A stretch of 64,000 nt of DNA from Amycolatopsis sp. NBC_01488. Its GTDB lineage: Bacteria > Actinomycetota > Actinomycetes > Mycobacteriales > Pseudonocardiaceae. The translations under genes and the position numbers were made by a program. Under the pieces are notes generated by a model that was given only the letters and a program-made list of their open reading frames with translations, made no database searches and had not been told where the DNA came from. Positions 53,401 through 61,652 of this stretch are shown here, one piece after another. Every line of letters starts with the position of its first letter. The stretch's first letter is position 1. The DNA is taken from the NCBI RefSeq assembly GCF_036227105.1, contig NZ_CP109434.1:5551001-5615000 (forward strand). The letters run 5' to 3'.

Positions 53401-55555
53401 CAAGTCCCGGTACCGGCTCACCACGCTCACAGCGACCACCCGGCCCGGTGCCGGCGAGGCGGTGCTGTTCCTCTTCGACGGGGCGATCAACCCGCGGGCC
53501 AAGTTCGAGCACCTGGCGAACGACCACTACCTGTTCGAGGCCCAGCGGGCTTACAAGCGGTCGAACCCCGCGGACAGCCTCGAGTTCGCCATCGACGACA
53601 TGCCGGGCCGGATGGGTGCCACCGTGCCCGGGCTGAGGAAGGTCGTCCGGCTCGGCGAGACGCAGGCGCGCAAGTACGCCGAGAAGTGGGTCGTCGAAGG
53701 CAAGCTCAGCAAGAAGGTCACGGCGCGCGGCCGCGTCGTCTACAGCTTCGTGCACCTGACCGACGTCGACCTGCGGGTGCCCTTCGACCATCCGGAGCGT
53801 GCCAAGTGGATGGCGGGCGCGGCGAAGATCCACCTGTCGTCCGCGAAGGCCGCCCATCTCTGGTACCTGGTCATCGCGGGCCTGCGCGACCACCGGCCGG
53901 ACTACTTCGAGATCGTCGCCGACGAACTGATGCGCGGCATGCGGATCCCGCCCGGCAAAGGCGCGCTCTGGTCGAAGGGCGTCGACCTCAGCGACTACGT
54001 GGCCGGCCTCGGGTTCGTCACGCTGGAGACGCAGGAGTTCTACAACGTCACCGAGGGCCTGGTCCTGCTCGACGACTGGGCCGTCGTCCGCCCGCTGTGG
54101 GTGACCTTCTCCCGGCGGTACGCGGGCAGCCTCCGCAAGGAGATCCACGTCTTCGTGCGGCAGTTCCTGGCGTCGTCGGTGCTCGTCGAAACCGAGCTGC
54201 CCACGGTGCGCCGGATCATGCGGTCGACCGGTCTCTCGATCGCCCTGAAGTTCCACGGCATGGACTGGGGTGACGACCCCACGAAGATCCTGGCGAACCC
54301 GGTACCCCGGTACTGGCGGGAACTGCTGGCCGACGGCACCGCCCTCAAGGAGGGGCAGCAGCACGTGCTCGACGAGGCGGCCGCCCGGTCCGCGACCGAC
54401 CGGGCGCGGCTGCGGTTCACCACCAGCCAGGCGAACAAGCGGGCGGCGGGGACCCGGACACCGACCGGGGACGTCGACCCGGACGCGCTGGACCGGCTGA
54501 TGGGGGCGCTGCCGGTGGTGCAGGCCACGCCCGGCTCGTTGCGGCGGTTCGCCCGCACCGCCGTCCGGGCCGCCGGGGACGTCGAGCTGGTGCCGGTCGG
54601 CGGCGGGTACTCGGGCGCGCCGGTGCAGCGGATCCTCGACGCGAGCGGCACACTGCTCGGCGTGCTGAAGATCTTCCCCAGCCGGGAGCAGTTCGCGATG
54701 GAGCTGTCGGCGCTCGCGCGGCTGGGCCGGGTGCGGATCGTCGGCGGCCGCGCGGTCGCCGCGCTGGGCGTCGCGCGGACGACCACGGCGGGCCTGGTGG
54801 CTACGAGCGCGGCGCGCGGCCAGGACGTCGAAGGGATGATGAAGGAGACCGGCGCCACCCCGAGCGGACCGGAGCGCAGGCGGCTGTTCGCGCAGCTGAG
54901 CACGGCCGTCGCCGGGATCGGGCGCACGCTCGCCCAGCTGCACACCTCGCCGACGGGCTCAGGCGGTCCGGTCGCCGACGCGTTCCTGCGGCGGCACCTC
55001 GACGACATGGCGGACCGCCGGACCAGGCTGACCGGCCTCCGCGACCAGCTGGCCCACGCCGGGATCGACGTCCGCGTGCTCCAGTCGCGGATCGACGCGC
55101 TGGTCGCGGGCTTCCGCGCGCACCCGGGCGGGGCGGCGCTCGTGCACGGCGACGCGCACCCCGGGAACTACTTCTTCGACCCGGCGAACGGCGTGACCAT
55201 CATCGACGTCACGACCCTGCACCTGTCCATCGACGCCCACGGCCACCCGATCGGCGCGCCGTCCCGCGACGTCGGCGTCTTCGCGCAGCAACTGGCGCAC
55301 TACAGCGTCGCACTGAAGCTCACCCGCGCCGAAGTGGCGACCTTGCAGTCCGTGTTCCGCCGCGCGTACGCGGCCGCCGGTGCCACCGGCACGACGCCGC
55401 AAGCGGACGCGTTCTTCCGGGCCCGGGCGTCGCTCGGCTGGCTGATGCGGGCGATGGACGACCTGCGGGCCCGGACCGTGCACGGTGTGGTCCCGCCCAT
55501 CGATCCGGTGCAGCAGCAGCACATCGACCTCGCCGCCGAAGCGTTCGGGCTCTGA
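50435..55555 (+). CDS. Giant scaffold protein of injection-system/polymorphic-toxin type with C-terminal APH-like kinase domain
   Basis: 1706 residues. Near the N-terminus is a SLVGNAAVSAVLGG element (50-63), like the AGNAAV motif of eCIS-associated proteins, followed by a long Ala/Lys/Pro-rich charged region. Residues about 420-960 hold coiled coil and hydrophobic helices (IGFLGNLVTGVGGGLKLFL, GISWPNIRSRLV, AGITWILSLFNPASAFIRAC) that I recognise from DUF4157-type giant proteins. After an unassigned stretch, residues about 1380-1640 look like an aminoglycoside-phosphotransferase-fold kinase: GGGYSGAP loop (1389-1394), Lys1412, catalytic HGDAHPGN (His1571, Asp1573, Asn1578), metal-binding IIDV (Asp1591). 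No signal peptide. No tail-tube or sheath genes are in the window. A delivered kinase effector is a hypothesis. ATG 50435 lacks a clear ribosome site. Confidence 0.72.
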   Translation: MPVPMKVRGPRPPAVTTDVTSAVTSAAPPRRPETRGALDPGPADVVRAQSLVGNAAVSAVLGGPPRGSEPKPGTWAARMMLTGQQLVGNQVVASQAPSVPPAQRVPVPAAKKPPAPVAQKAKPAAADRPAEPDKSTVERPDKQAPKEKAAGPRTPGADPKFQALKKDVAAKKKTIGASHPPAPAEAGSAQAAAVAPADDQEARGKAAHAEDMDAAQPKEFDKKAFVDAVRKAVADKAPKNLDEADKFGESGKAGEIKTEVQGKVGAGKDASAKEIADTTAAPPEPAPDAKRVVPMAPDRVPAKPGAPNPAQAAPDTLPPSATDLSAGPEQVDRQLAAADVTEQQLTFQNSHEPGFDKAVQDKKALDAHSEAAPKKLRADEHREIGEVKAGAAARGSAAMAGIHVTRVATGRRVGTGKAGTKKTDEDKRTEVTDLLQKVFDRTKGDVEQILTDLDKKVDDEFTTQEKRARDRFTQEHEDGMRRYKDERYGGWDGWIKWGRDLFAGLPEEANRIYEGAKDHYLTAMGLLISDIADLVERELRRAKDRIAGGRRELQAAVDALPADLKAIGREAATGFASQFDELKDTVDDKGTQLVDTLATKYTEAVKAVDDEIAAEKEKNKGLVAKAADAIGGAIKAIVELGRMLLGVLAKAVSAIGAILKDPIGFLGNLVTGVGGGLKLFLRNAGKHLEQGVLAWLLGTAATAGLQLPTTFDIAGILMLIATLLGISWPNIRSRLVRKVPEKAVAAAEFAVPVLVEVKRRGILGMVDDVKTRVGDLKKTLVDDLVSYLLPTIVIAGITWILSLFNPASAFIRACKMIIDIIRFVVLNARQIIDFVNAVLDAVLAIARGGTGGVPALVERALARAVPVLIGALAALLGIGGIAGKVRQIFQKLSRPVDRAIDWVVDKIAGLVKKLWAKLKPKPRRPVRGRPDDHLPARRRTPSSRRAPRPAKKDDSALRRKLMAALHEAGRLADRVSGDQDAVRRGLPAIKSRYRLTTLTATTRPGAGEAVLFLFDGAINPRAKFEHLANDHYLFEAQRAYKRSNPADSLEFAIDDMPGRMGATVPGLRKVVRLGETQARKYAEKWVVEGKLSKKVTARGRVVYSFVHLTDVDLRVPFDHPERAKWMAGAAKIHLSSAKAAHLWYLVIAGLRDHRPDYFEIVADELMRGMRIPPGKGALWSKGVDLSDYVAGLGFVTLETQEFYNVTEGLVLLDDWAVVRPLWVTFSRRYAGSLRKEIHVFVRQFLASSVLVETELPTVRRIMRSTGLSIALKFHGMDWGDDPTKILANPVPRYWRELLADGTALKEGQQHVLDEAAARSATDRARLRFTTSQANKRAAGTRTPTGDVDPDALDRLMGALPVVQATPGSLRRFARTAVRAAGDVELVPVGGGYSGAPVQRILDASGTLLGVLKIFPSREQFAMELSALARLGRVRIVGGRAVAALGVARTTTAGLVATSAARGQDVEGMMKETGATPSGPERRRLFAQLSTAVAGIGRTLAQLHTSPTGSGGPVADAFLRRHLDDMADRRTRLTGLRDQLAHAGIDVRVLQSRIDALVAGFRAHPGGAALVHGDAHPGNYFFDPANGVTIIDVTTLHLSIDAHGHPIGAPSRDVGVFAQQLAHYSVALKLTRAEVATLQSVFRRAYAAAGATGTTPQADAFFRARASLGWLMRAMDDLRARTVHGVVPPIDPVQQQHIDLAAEAFGL
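50486..50508. repeat. Inverted repeat GACGTCAC-N7-GTGACGTC
   Basis: A perfect 8-bp dyad (50486-50493 and 50501-50508) lies near the 5' end of the giant gene, with further GTGACG units at 50381-50400 and 50477. It encodes the repetitive DVTSAVTSA, so it may simply be a coding repeat. If the real start is downstream it could be an operator. Confidence 0.4.
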
Positions 55556-56586
55556 TGACGACGTCGCCGTTTCCGTTGGCGGGCACCGGGAAGGTGCGAT
55601 GGCGTGTCCCGCTGCCCGGCCGGCACGTCGCCGGGATCTCGGTGGCGGCGGACGGAATGTGCTTCGTGACGACGGAAACCGGCGTGGTCGCCCTGCACGG
55701 CCCCGAGGTCCGCTGGACCGCCGACGGGGGCGCCCTGCTGCTCGACGGCGATCTGCTCGTCACGGCGGGCGCCGACGGGTACGAACTGCGTGACCGGCGG
55801 ACCGGTGCCGTCACCGGGGTGCTCCGGACGGCGCCGAGGTCCGCGCCGATGCCGCTGGCGGACGGGTCGCTGGTGTTCCTGACACCCGGGCCCGTGCTCC
55901 GTGCGGCCACGCTGACCGGCGAGCCGCGCTGGGCGGCCGAGGTGCCCGCGCCGGCGTGGCCGCTCGTCTGGCACGACACCGTGTTCGTCGCCGGGCGTGC
56001 CGCGGTCCGGGCGTTCGACCGGGACGGCGCCGCGCTGTGGCTGGCCGAGCCGGCGGGCGACGTGGCCGGGACCATGGTCGGCCTGCCGGACGGCGGCGTC
56101 CTGGTGCCGGTCCACGGCGAGGAGCACACCGGCTACGTCGTGCTCGACCCGGGCGGCGAAGTCCGGCCGGTGCCCGCGCACCTGCCGCCCGGCAGCCTGG
56201 CGGTGCCGCTGCCCGGCGGCCGGCTCGTGCTGCCCGGCTGGCCCGAGCGGGACGACGTGGGGGAGTGGCGCCCGACAGTGTCCATAGTGGACAGTGGAAC
56301 CGGAGCAGTGGTCCAGCACCACCGCCTGCGCGCCGACGTGCAGGGTATCGCCGCCGGCGCGAACGGGCTGGTCGCCGTCGCGAGCAGCCCGACGTGGGAG
56401 CGCTGGACGAAGTACCACGGCTGGCCCGGGTTCGACCTGAGCCAGGACTGTTCCGTGCTGTTCCTCGACGAGGACGGCCCGCGGGGTACCTGGACGGCGG
56501 GCCGGCCGATCACCGGCCCGCTCGCCGTCGGCGCGAACGGCGACCTGCTGGTCCCGCTCTCGGGCGAGCTGATCAGCCTCGGCTGA
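55555..56586 (+). CDS. PQQ-like beta-propeller repeat protein
   Basis: 343 residues built of repeats of the type GKVRWRVPLPGRHVAG, GVVALHGPEVRWTADGG, GEPRWAAEVPAPAWPLVW and GAALWLAEPAGDVAG, with the W-motif spacing of PQQ/quinoprotein-like propellers. There is no signal peptide and no quinoprotein catalytic residues were identified, so it is probably a binding module. ATG 55555 shares its first base with the stop of the giant gene, which couples the two proteins and suggests they work together. Confidence 0.75.
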   Translation: MTTSPFPLAGTGKVRWRVPLPGRHVAGISVAADGMCFVTTETGVVALHGPEVRWTADGGALLLDGDLLVTAGADGYELRDRRTGAVTGVLRTAPRSAPMPLADGSLVFLTPGPVLRAATLTGEPRWAAEVPAPAWPLVWHDTVFVAGRAAVRAFDRDGAALWLAEPAGDVAGTMVGLPDGGVLVPVHGEEHTGYVVLDPGGEVRPVPAHLPPGSLAVPLPGGRLVLPGWPERDDVGEWRPTVSIVDSGTGAVVQHHRLRADVQGIAAGANGLVAVASSPTWERWTKYHGWPGFDLSQDCSVLFLDEDGPRGTWTAGRPITGPLAVGANGDLLVPLSGELISLG

Positions 56587-56840
56587 CGAGCTTCCGCCTG
56601 TCGGCTCGCACCTGGCGTGACACCCCCAAGCTGCCAGGTCGGTCCTGAGCGGGCGCGGGACACTTGCTGCTGCGGCCCGGGGAACGTCGAGCTTCAGGAG
56701 CGCGGTCCGGCCCGGTCGATGAGCGGCCCAAGTCTGGACAGGCCCTGCCGGCTTTCGTCAGCGGTGTGTGGCAACGGACCGGTCCCCGAAGCCCTGGTCC
56801 GCGGCCGGTGGACGCGAACCAGGGCGTTCGAGGCAGCGGA
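56587..56840. other. Convergent intergenic region, nothing clear
   Basis: 254 bases between two convergent genes. The short frames here run into the peptidase gene on the opposite strand and look like shadows. I found no strong stem-loop, though termination for both sides is expected here. Confidence 0.5.
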
Positions 56841-58523
56841 CTACCGGGCCGGGGCGCCCGTGCCGGCCTGCGCCGGCGCCGCCAGCGCGGGCTTGGCGGC
56901 CACTTTGCCGCTGGAGGCCAGCACGGTCGTGTTGAAGGCCATGTCGACGACCATGGTGGCGAATCCCCTGGACACGAACGTCATCACCTTCGGATCGTTG
57001 TTGGCGAGGTTGTCGCACCAGCGGAACGGGTTGTCGACGCAGCCGCCGTCGGTACTCGGCACGTTCCCCTCGAAGTTGCCCAGCGATCCGCCGAACAGAT
57101 CGACGTCGGACTGAAGCTTGCAGCAGTCCTGCCCGGTCAGCACCCCGCTCGCGGGAATCCCGGCCTGGTTGAAGGAGAACGCGTCCGTACCGACCGGCGA
57201 GAACAAGATGTTCTTCTTCCCGATGGAGGTGAAGTACCCGATGCCCTGGTCCCTCGCCACCTTCGACGGCTCGTACACCTGCGGCGGGAACTGCGTCGAA
57301 ACGGTACGGCCGAACAGGTCGACACCGGCCGGATCGAGGACGCCGACGACGTAGTTCGGTGTCGCCGTCACGTCCGCGTCCAGGTCGTAGCCGATCTTGG
57401 ACAGCTCGGCCGGGCTGAGGTTGTTCACGTAGAACGCCGAGCCCAGCAGCCCCAGCTCTTCGCCACCGAACCAGATGAAGCGCAGCTTGTTGCGCGGCTT
57501 GACCTTGTGCATCATCTGGGCGATGTCGAGGATCGTCGCGGAGCCGGACGCGTTGTCCAGCATGCCGGCGCCGTAGATCGCGTCGAGGTGCGCGTCGACG
57601 ACCACGACGTGGTTCGGGTCCCCGCCCTTCGAGTCGGCGATGACGTTGTAGTCGTCGGCGTTGGGGTTGACGACCGCCTTGACGGCGAGGTTGAGCACAG
57701 GCAGGGCGGTCGCGCCCTGTACCGCCGCATTGTACTGGTTGAAGAGGTCCTGGCCGGTCGCGAACGAGGTGAACGAAACCGGGATCGTCGGGACGATCCG
57801 GTTGCCGGCGGCGTCGGACAGGGTGCCGTTGAGCACGGCCGTGCGTCCCGGGTTGCCTTCGTTGAAGATGACCACGCCGGTCGCGCCGGCGGCCTGTGCG
57901 TTCTGGACCTTGACGCCGAAGGGGCACGTGCCCCGCTGGATCAGCGCGACGCGACCCGGGACGAACCCGGTGAAGTCACCGGCCGTGCAGCCGCTGGCCG
58001 AGCTGGGGGCCGGTGTCGGCGGGATGACGATGCCGCCCGCGGGCTGCAGGGCCGCGGTCGTGGACCCGGTGGCCTGGCCCGGGTTCCAGTCGGTGACGGC
58101 GGTGTAGTCGTGCGATGTCGGCGATACCTCGCTGAACGTCGGCACGGCCGTGTAGGCGAAATAGAAGAACTTGTAGTTCTGGATCGTGACGTCGTAGCCG
58201 GCTTGGCGCATCACCCTGGCGACGTAGTCCGCCGACGCCTTGTAGCCCGGCTCGCCGGAGTTGCGCGACGGATGGCCGTCGGGTCCCGGGTTGGCGTTGG
58301 CGATCCCCTGGAAGACCCGCATGTGGTGCCAGAGATCGTCGGTTCTGATGCAGGGCACCAGTTTGCTCGCCGTGTTGTTGACCCGGTCGGCGCAGCCGGG
58401 TGGCCCGCCGCCCCCGTCCGGCGCGGCAGCGGCGGCTTGCGCTGTCGTGAACCCCACGACGAGCGCGGCAACCGCGGCCACGACGCCGACCCGACCCGAT
58501 GAACCCCGCAGAAAACCGGACAT
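56841..58523 (-). CDS. Secreted M28 family metallopeptidase with PA domain
   Basis: 560 residues. A Sec signal peptide is clear (MSGFLRGSSGR, hydrophobic VGVVAAVAALVVGFTT, then AQAAAAA). The PA domain follows (VPGRVALIQRGTCPFGVKVQ, GATGVVIFNEGN). The M28 zinc site is intact: VVDAHLDAIYGAGMLDNASG with His and two Asp, then WFGGEELGLLGS with the catalytic and ligand glutamates. It should be an exported dinuclear zinc aminopeptidase. I chose ATG 58523, which has GGGAG about 9 bases before it; longer in-frame starts only add sequence before the signal peptide. Confidence 0.92.
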   Translation of the reverse strand: MSGFLRGSSGRVGVVAAVAALVVGFTTAQAAAAAPDGGGGPPGCADRVNNTASKLVPCIRTDDLWHHMRVFQGIANANPGPDGHPSRNSGEPGYKASADYVARVMRQAGYDVTIQNYKFFYFAYTAVPTFSEVSPTSHDYTAVTDWNPGQATGSTTAALQPAGGIVIPPTPAPSSASGCTAGDFTGFVPGRVALIQRGTCPFGVKVQNAQAAGATGVVIFNEGNPGRTAVLNGTLSDAAGNRIVPTIPVSFTSFATGQDLFNQYNAAVQGATALPVLNLAVKAVVNPNADDYNVIADSKGGDPNHVVVVDAHLDAIYGAGMLDNASGSATILDIAQMMHKVKPRNKLRFIWFGGEELGLLGSAFYVNNLSPAELSKIGYDLDADVTATPNYVVGVLDPAGVDLFGRTVSTQFPPQVYEPSKVARDQGIGYFTSIGKKNILFSPVGTDAFSFNQAGIPASGVLTGQDCCKLQSDVDLFGGSLGNFEGNVPSTDGGCVDNPFRWCDNLANNDPKVMTFVSRGFATMVVDMAFNTTVLASSGKVAAKPALAAPAQAGTGAPAR

Positions 58524-59223
58524 TCGGCAGCTCCCATCCTGAGCGATCCGCATTCGCCAACCGACCGAACCTTCCCACCGTCCCACAGTCTGGACCAACT
58601 GGCCAGATGCACATTTCGTGACGAATAGTCACGTCCTGGATTCAGGGTTCGGGAAAACGATTTCAGGATCTCGAATGTGGGTTAGTAACTGTTCGAAAAG
58701 CGAATCACGCCGGGAACGATGAACGCGCGGTGTATCCGAAGTCGGAGAGCAGATTGACGCCGTTGACGGCGCGGGAGCGCGCGGAGCTTGAGATAGCGGA
58801 CGCGCCAGGCGACGTCCCCCGGGGGTGTGCACGGGATGGCCGACACCCTGGAAGGACTCGCCCTCGACGCCCGCGCTCGCCGCGCCGAGCCGGTTGCGGG
58901 CTCAGAGTCCGCTGACGAGAGCGTGCATGGCGTTGAGGATGTCCGCCGGCTTGGCCCGCTCCCGGGCCACTTGCGACAGTGCGGACCGGATCGCCCCACG
59001 AGGAGTTCGCCGATCGCCTCCGGCGGGGCCGTCGTCTTCACGTGGCCGGCCTTCTGCGCCTCGGTGAGGTCCTTGGCACCACGGCCTGGCGTCCGGCTGG
59101 GCGTTCGCGATTCCGGTTAGCGGGTAGGCGAATTGGTGCCAGCGGTGCAGACAGCGCGACCGGCGGCGGCGATGGTGGCGGAGGTGCGGCGTCACTGCCG
59201 GCGGCGCGGTCAGGAGGATGTTC
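58524..59223. other. 700-base low-coding region with decayed gene fragments
   Basis: No intact gene is supported. On the minus strand fragments of protein-like sequence appear in different frames: WHQFAYPLTGIANAQPDA near 59100-59160, which resembles WHHMRVFQGIANANPGPDG in the adjacent M28 peptidase; AKDLTEAQKAGHVKTTAPPE near 59020-59075; and the fragment ending at 58902. The part nearest 58620-58720 is AT-richer and should hold the peptidase promoter. Confidence 0.5.
58902..59080 (-). pseudogene. Frameshifted C-terminal gene fragment
   Basis: Two minus-strand frames look continuous in sense: KDLTEAQKAGHVKTTAPPEA, then after a frame change IRSALSQVARERAKPADILN and MHALVSGL before a TGA at 58902. 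The helical end resembles the C-terminus of a TetR-type regulator, but the match is too short to be sure. Probably a decayed gene. Confidence 0.3.
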
Positions 59224-60168
59224 ATGCTGTTCCGTCAGTTGGAGTACTTCGTGGCGGTGGCCCGGGAGAAGCATTTCGCGCGCGCCGCGGAGGCCTGTTA
59301 CGTGTCCCAGCCCGCCTTGTCGGTGGCGATCGCCAAGCTCGAGCGGGAGCTGAACGTCACGCTGATCAACCGGGGGCACAACTACCAGGGCCTGACCCCG
59401 GAGGGCGAGCGGCTGGTCGGGTGGGCCCAGCGGCTCCTCGCGGAGCAGGAGGCGTTCAAGGCGGAGGCGGCCGCCGTCCGGTCGGGGGTCACCGGGACGC
59501 TTCGCGTCGGCATGGAACCGACCGCGTCGACCACCCTCGCGCTTCCGCTGGCGGCGTTCTGCGCCGAGCACCCGCGGGCCAGCGTGCGGATCAGCTCGCG
59601 GCGGTCCGCCGCGGAACTGCGCCGCCGGCTGGAGGCGTTCGAGCTGGACGTCGCGATCGCGCACTTCGCGCCGGATGACTGGGAGGGTCTGGAGGCGGTG
59701 CCGCTGTACACGGAGCGGTACCTGCTGCTGGCCGCCGAGGGGTTGCTGCCGGGGACCGAGTCGCTGACGTGGGCGGACGCGGCCCGGCTCCCGCTCGCAC
59801 TGCTTGAACCCGACATGCGCATCCGCCAGGTCATCGACCGCGCGTTCGCGGAGGGCGGGGCCCGGGTGACCCCGCAGCTGTCCACGGACTCGGTGGCTTC
59901 CCTGTACGCCCAGGTCAGTGTCGGTGCGTGCGCGACGATCGTGCCGCACACGTGGCTGGGGGCGATGCCGGTGCAGGACGGGATCAGGGCCGTTCGCCTG
60001 GTCGCCCCGGATGCTCGCGCACAGGTCTCGGCGGTGGTCCACGCGGGGCCGTGCGGGTCGGTCACGGCACGCGCTTTCGTGGCCGCGACGCGGGGCCTGG
60101 CGCTGGACGACTTCTTCGGCACGGTTCTGCCGGCCGGTGGCGGGGTCAGTGCCCGAACCGGGCGGTGA
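59224..60168 (+). CDS. LysR family transcriptional regulator
   Basis: 314 residues from ATG 59224, which lies 6 bases after AGGAGG (59212-59217); the ATG at 59218 touches that site. The N-terminal winged helix is standard (LFRQLEYFVAVAREKHFARA, SQPALSVAIAKLERELNV) and a LysR substrate-binding domain follows. It is convergent with the oxalyl-CoA synthetase-like gene and their 3' ends overlap by 23 bases. Control of the oxalate genes, probably at the 62433-62592 promoter region, is inferred from position. Confidence 0.9.
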   Translation: MLFRQLEYFVAVAREKHFARAAEACYVSQPALSVAIAKLERELNVTLINRGHNYQGLTPEGERLVGWAQRLLAEQEAFKAEAAAVRSGVTGTLRVGMEPTASTTLALPLAAFCAEHPRASVRISSRRSAAELRRRLEAFELDVAIAHFAPDDWEGLEAVPLYTERYLLLAAEGLLPGTESLTWADAARLPLALLEPDMRIRQVIDRAFAEGGARVTPQLSTDSVASLYAQVSVGACATIVPHTWLGAMPVQDGIRAVRLVAPDARAQVSAVVHAGPCGSVTARAFVAATRGLALDDFFGTVLPAGGGVSARTGR

Positions 60169-61651
60169 CCGCCTTCCGGTCGAGCGCGCCCTTCGGCGTG
60201 TGCGGCAGGGCGTCGACGATGTCGATCCGGTCGGGCACCTCGAACGCCGGCAGCCTGCCGCGGCAGTGGTCGAGTATCCCCAAGGGCGTGACGTCCGCGA
60301 TGGCGTGCTCCGCCGTGACGACCACGGCGGCGCCGACCCGTTGCCCGTAGACCGGGTCGGGGATGGCGAACACGGCGGCCTCCAGCACGCCCGGACACCC
60401 GGCGAGGACGTCCTCGACGTGCTCGGGCGCGATCTTCTCCCCGCCACGGTTGATGAGGTTCTTGATGCGCCCGGTCAGGAACAGGTACCCGTTCGCGTCC
60501 AGGCGGCCGAGGTCTCCGGTGCGGAACCAGCCGTCGACGAAGCTTTTCGCCGTCTCGGTGGGGCTGTCGAGGTAGCCGCGGGCGACGGTCGGCCCCTGCA
60601 CCCACACCTCGCCCTCGTCACCGGTCGCAACATCCTGCCCGTCCCGGTCGAGCAACCGGACGTCCACGCCGGTCGCGCGGCCGCACGAGCCCTGCACCAG
60701 GGACCCGAGGGGCTCGGCGGCGGCCTGGTGCGCGGTCTCGGTCATCCCGTACGCGCCCAGCAGTGGTACGCCGAGCAGCCGTTCCATCGCCCGTGCGGTG
60801 GCCGTGTTGAGGGGAGCGCTGCAGCTGCGTGCGAACCGCAGTGGTGCGACGCCGGGACCGGGGAAGTCGCGTGCGGCCCGGTTCAGCAGGATCTCGTAGA
60901 TCGTGGGGACGGCGGTGAACCACGTCGCGCCCGCCGCGCGCAGGTCGTTCCAGAACGTGTGCGCCGAGAACCGGCCGGTCGCCGGCAGCAGCACGCGGCC
61001 GCCGGTGGCGAGGGAGGCCAGGAGCGTGGTGAACAGCCCGTGACCGTGGAAGAGCGGCATGACGGCGACCGTCGCGTCCGCGGGGCCCAGTTCGTAGGTG
61101 GTGCAGATGTTCCGGATGGACGCGGCCACGTTCGCGTGCGTCAGCGGCACCGCCTTCGCCCGGTTGGTGGTGCCCGCGGTGAACAGGACGAGCGAGTCGT
61201 CGTCGGTGAGCCCGTGGTTCGCGTGGCGCGGCCCCGGCGGCGCGGTCGTGTCGAGGGTGGCCGTCGCGGCGGCCGCGTCGACGCGCAGTGGCCAGCTGGG
61301 GATGGCGGCCTGCCCCGGGCCGGTGGTGATCACCGCCCGCGCGCCGACCGCGCCGACGCGGGCCGCGAGTTCCGCCGGCGGCAGGGCGGGGTCCAGCGGA
61401 GCGACCACCCCGCCGGCCCGCGCGGCGCCCAGGAGCCCGACGACGAACTCGGCGTTGTCGGCGCACACGAGACCGACCGGGTCGCCACGCCGCAGGCCCG
61501 CACCGCGCAGCCGGCCGGCCACTTCGTCGACCATGGTGGCCAGGGCGCCGTAGGAAATCGGTGTCCGGTCGGCGGTGACCACCAGTGCCGTGGTGCTGCG
61601 CACCTGCCGGTCGAGGAGATCGGCGATCTCGGTGCTGGTCGTCGTTTCCAT
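60146..61651 (-). CDS. Oxalate-CoA ligase-like acyl-CoA synthetase
   Basis: 501 residues of the ANL adenylating family. The phosphate-binding loop is unusual, FTAGTTNRAKAVPLTHANV (the common form is SGTTGxPKG). GAYGMTETAHQ, GWFRTGDLGRLD, GRIKNLINRGGEKIAPEHVE and the C-terminal catalytic lysine region HTPKGALDRK are present. The length and the MPLFHGHGL stretch fit oxalyl-CoA synthetases. Next to oxalyl-CoA decarboxylase it should activate oxalate with ATP and CoA. The general family is certain; the oxalate assignment rests on the neighbour and overall resemblance. It lies one base after the DUF1275 gene. Confidence 0.78.
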   Translation of the reverse strand: METTTSTEIADLLDRQVRSTTALVVTADRTPISYGALATMVDEVAGRLRGAGLRRGDPVGLVCADNAEFVVGLLGAARAGGVVAPLDPALPPAELAARVGAVGARAVITTGPGQAAIPSWPLRVDAAAATATLDTTAPPGPRHANHGLTDDDSLVLFTAGTTNRAKAVPLTHANVAASIRNICTTYELGPADATVAVMPLFHGHGLFTTLLASLATGGRVLLPATGRFSAHTFWNDLRAAGATWFTAVPTIYEILLNRAARDFPGPGVAPLRFARSCSAPLNTATARAMERLLGVPLLGAYGMTETAHQAAAEPLGSLVQGSCGRATGVDVRLLDRDGQDVATGDEGEVWVQGPTVARGYLDSPTETAKSFVDGWFRTGDLGRLDANGYLFLTGRIKNLINRGGEKIAPEHVEDVLAGCPGVLEAAVFAIPDPVYGQRVGAAVVVTAEHAIADVTPLGILDHCRGRLPAFEVPDRIDIVDALPHTPKGALDRKAVTARFGH

Positions 61652-61652
61652 T

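Noticed and set aside
47900..54943. 2347-residue minus-strand open frame opposite LAL 3 and the giant gene
   Set aside because: The plus-strand genes have clear domains and codon bias; the antisense frame crosses several gene boundaries and shows no motif.
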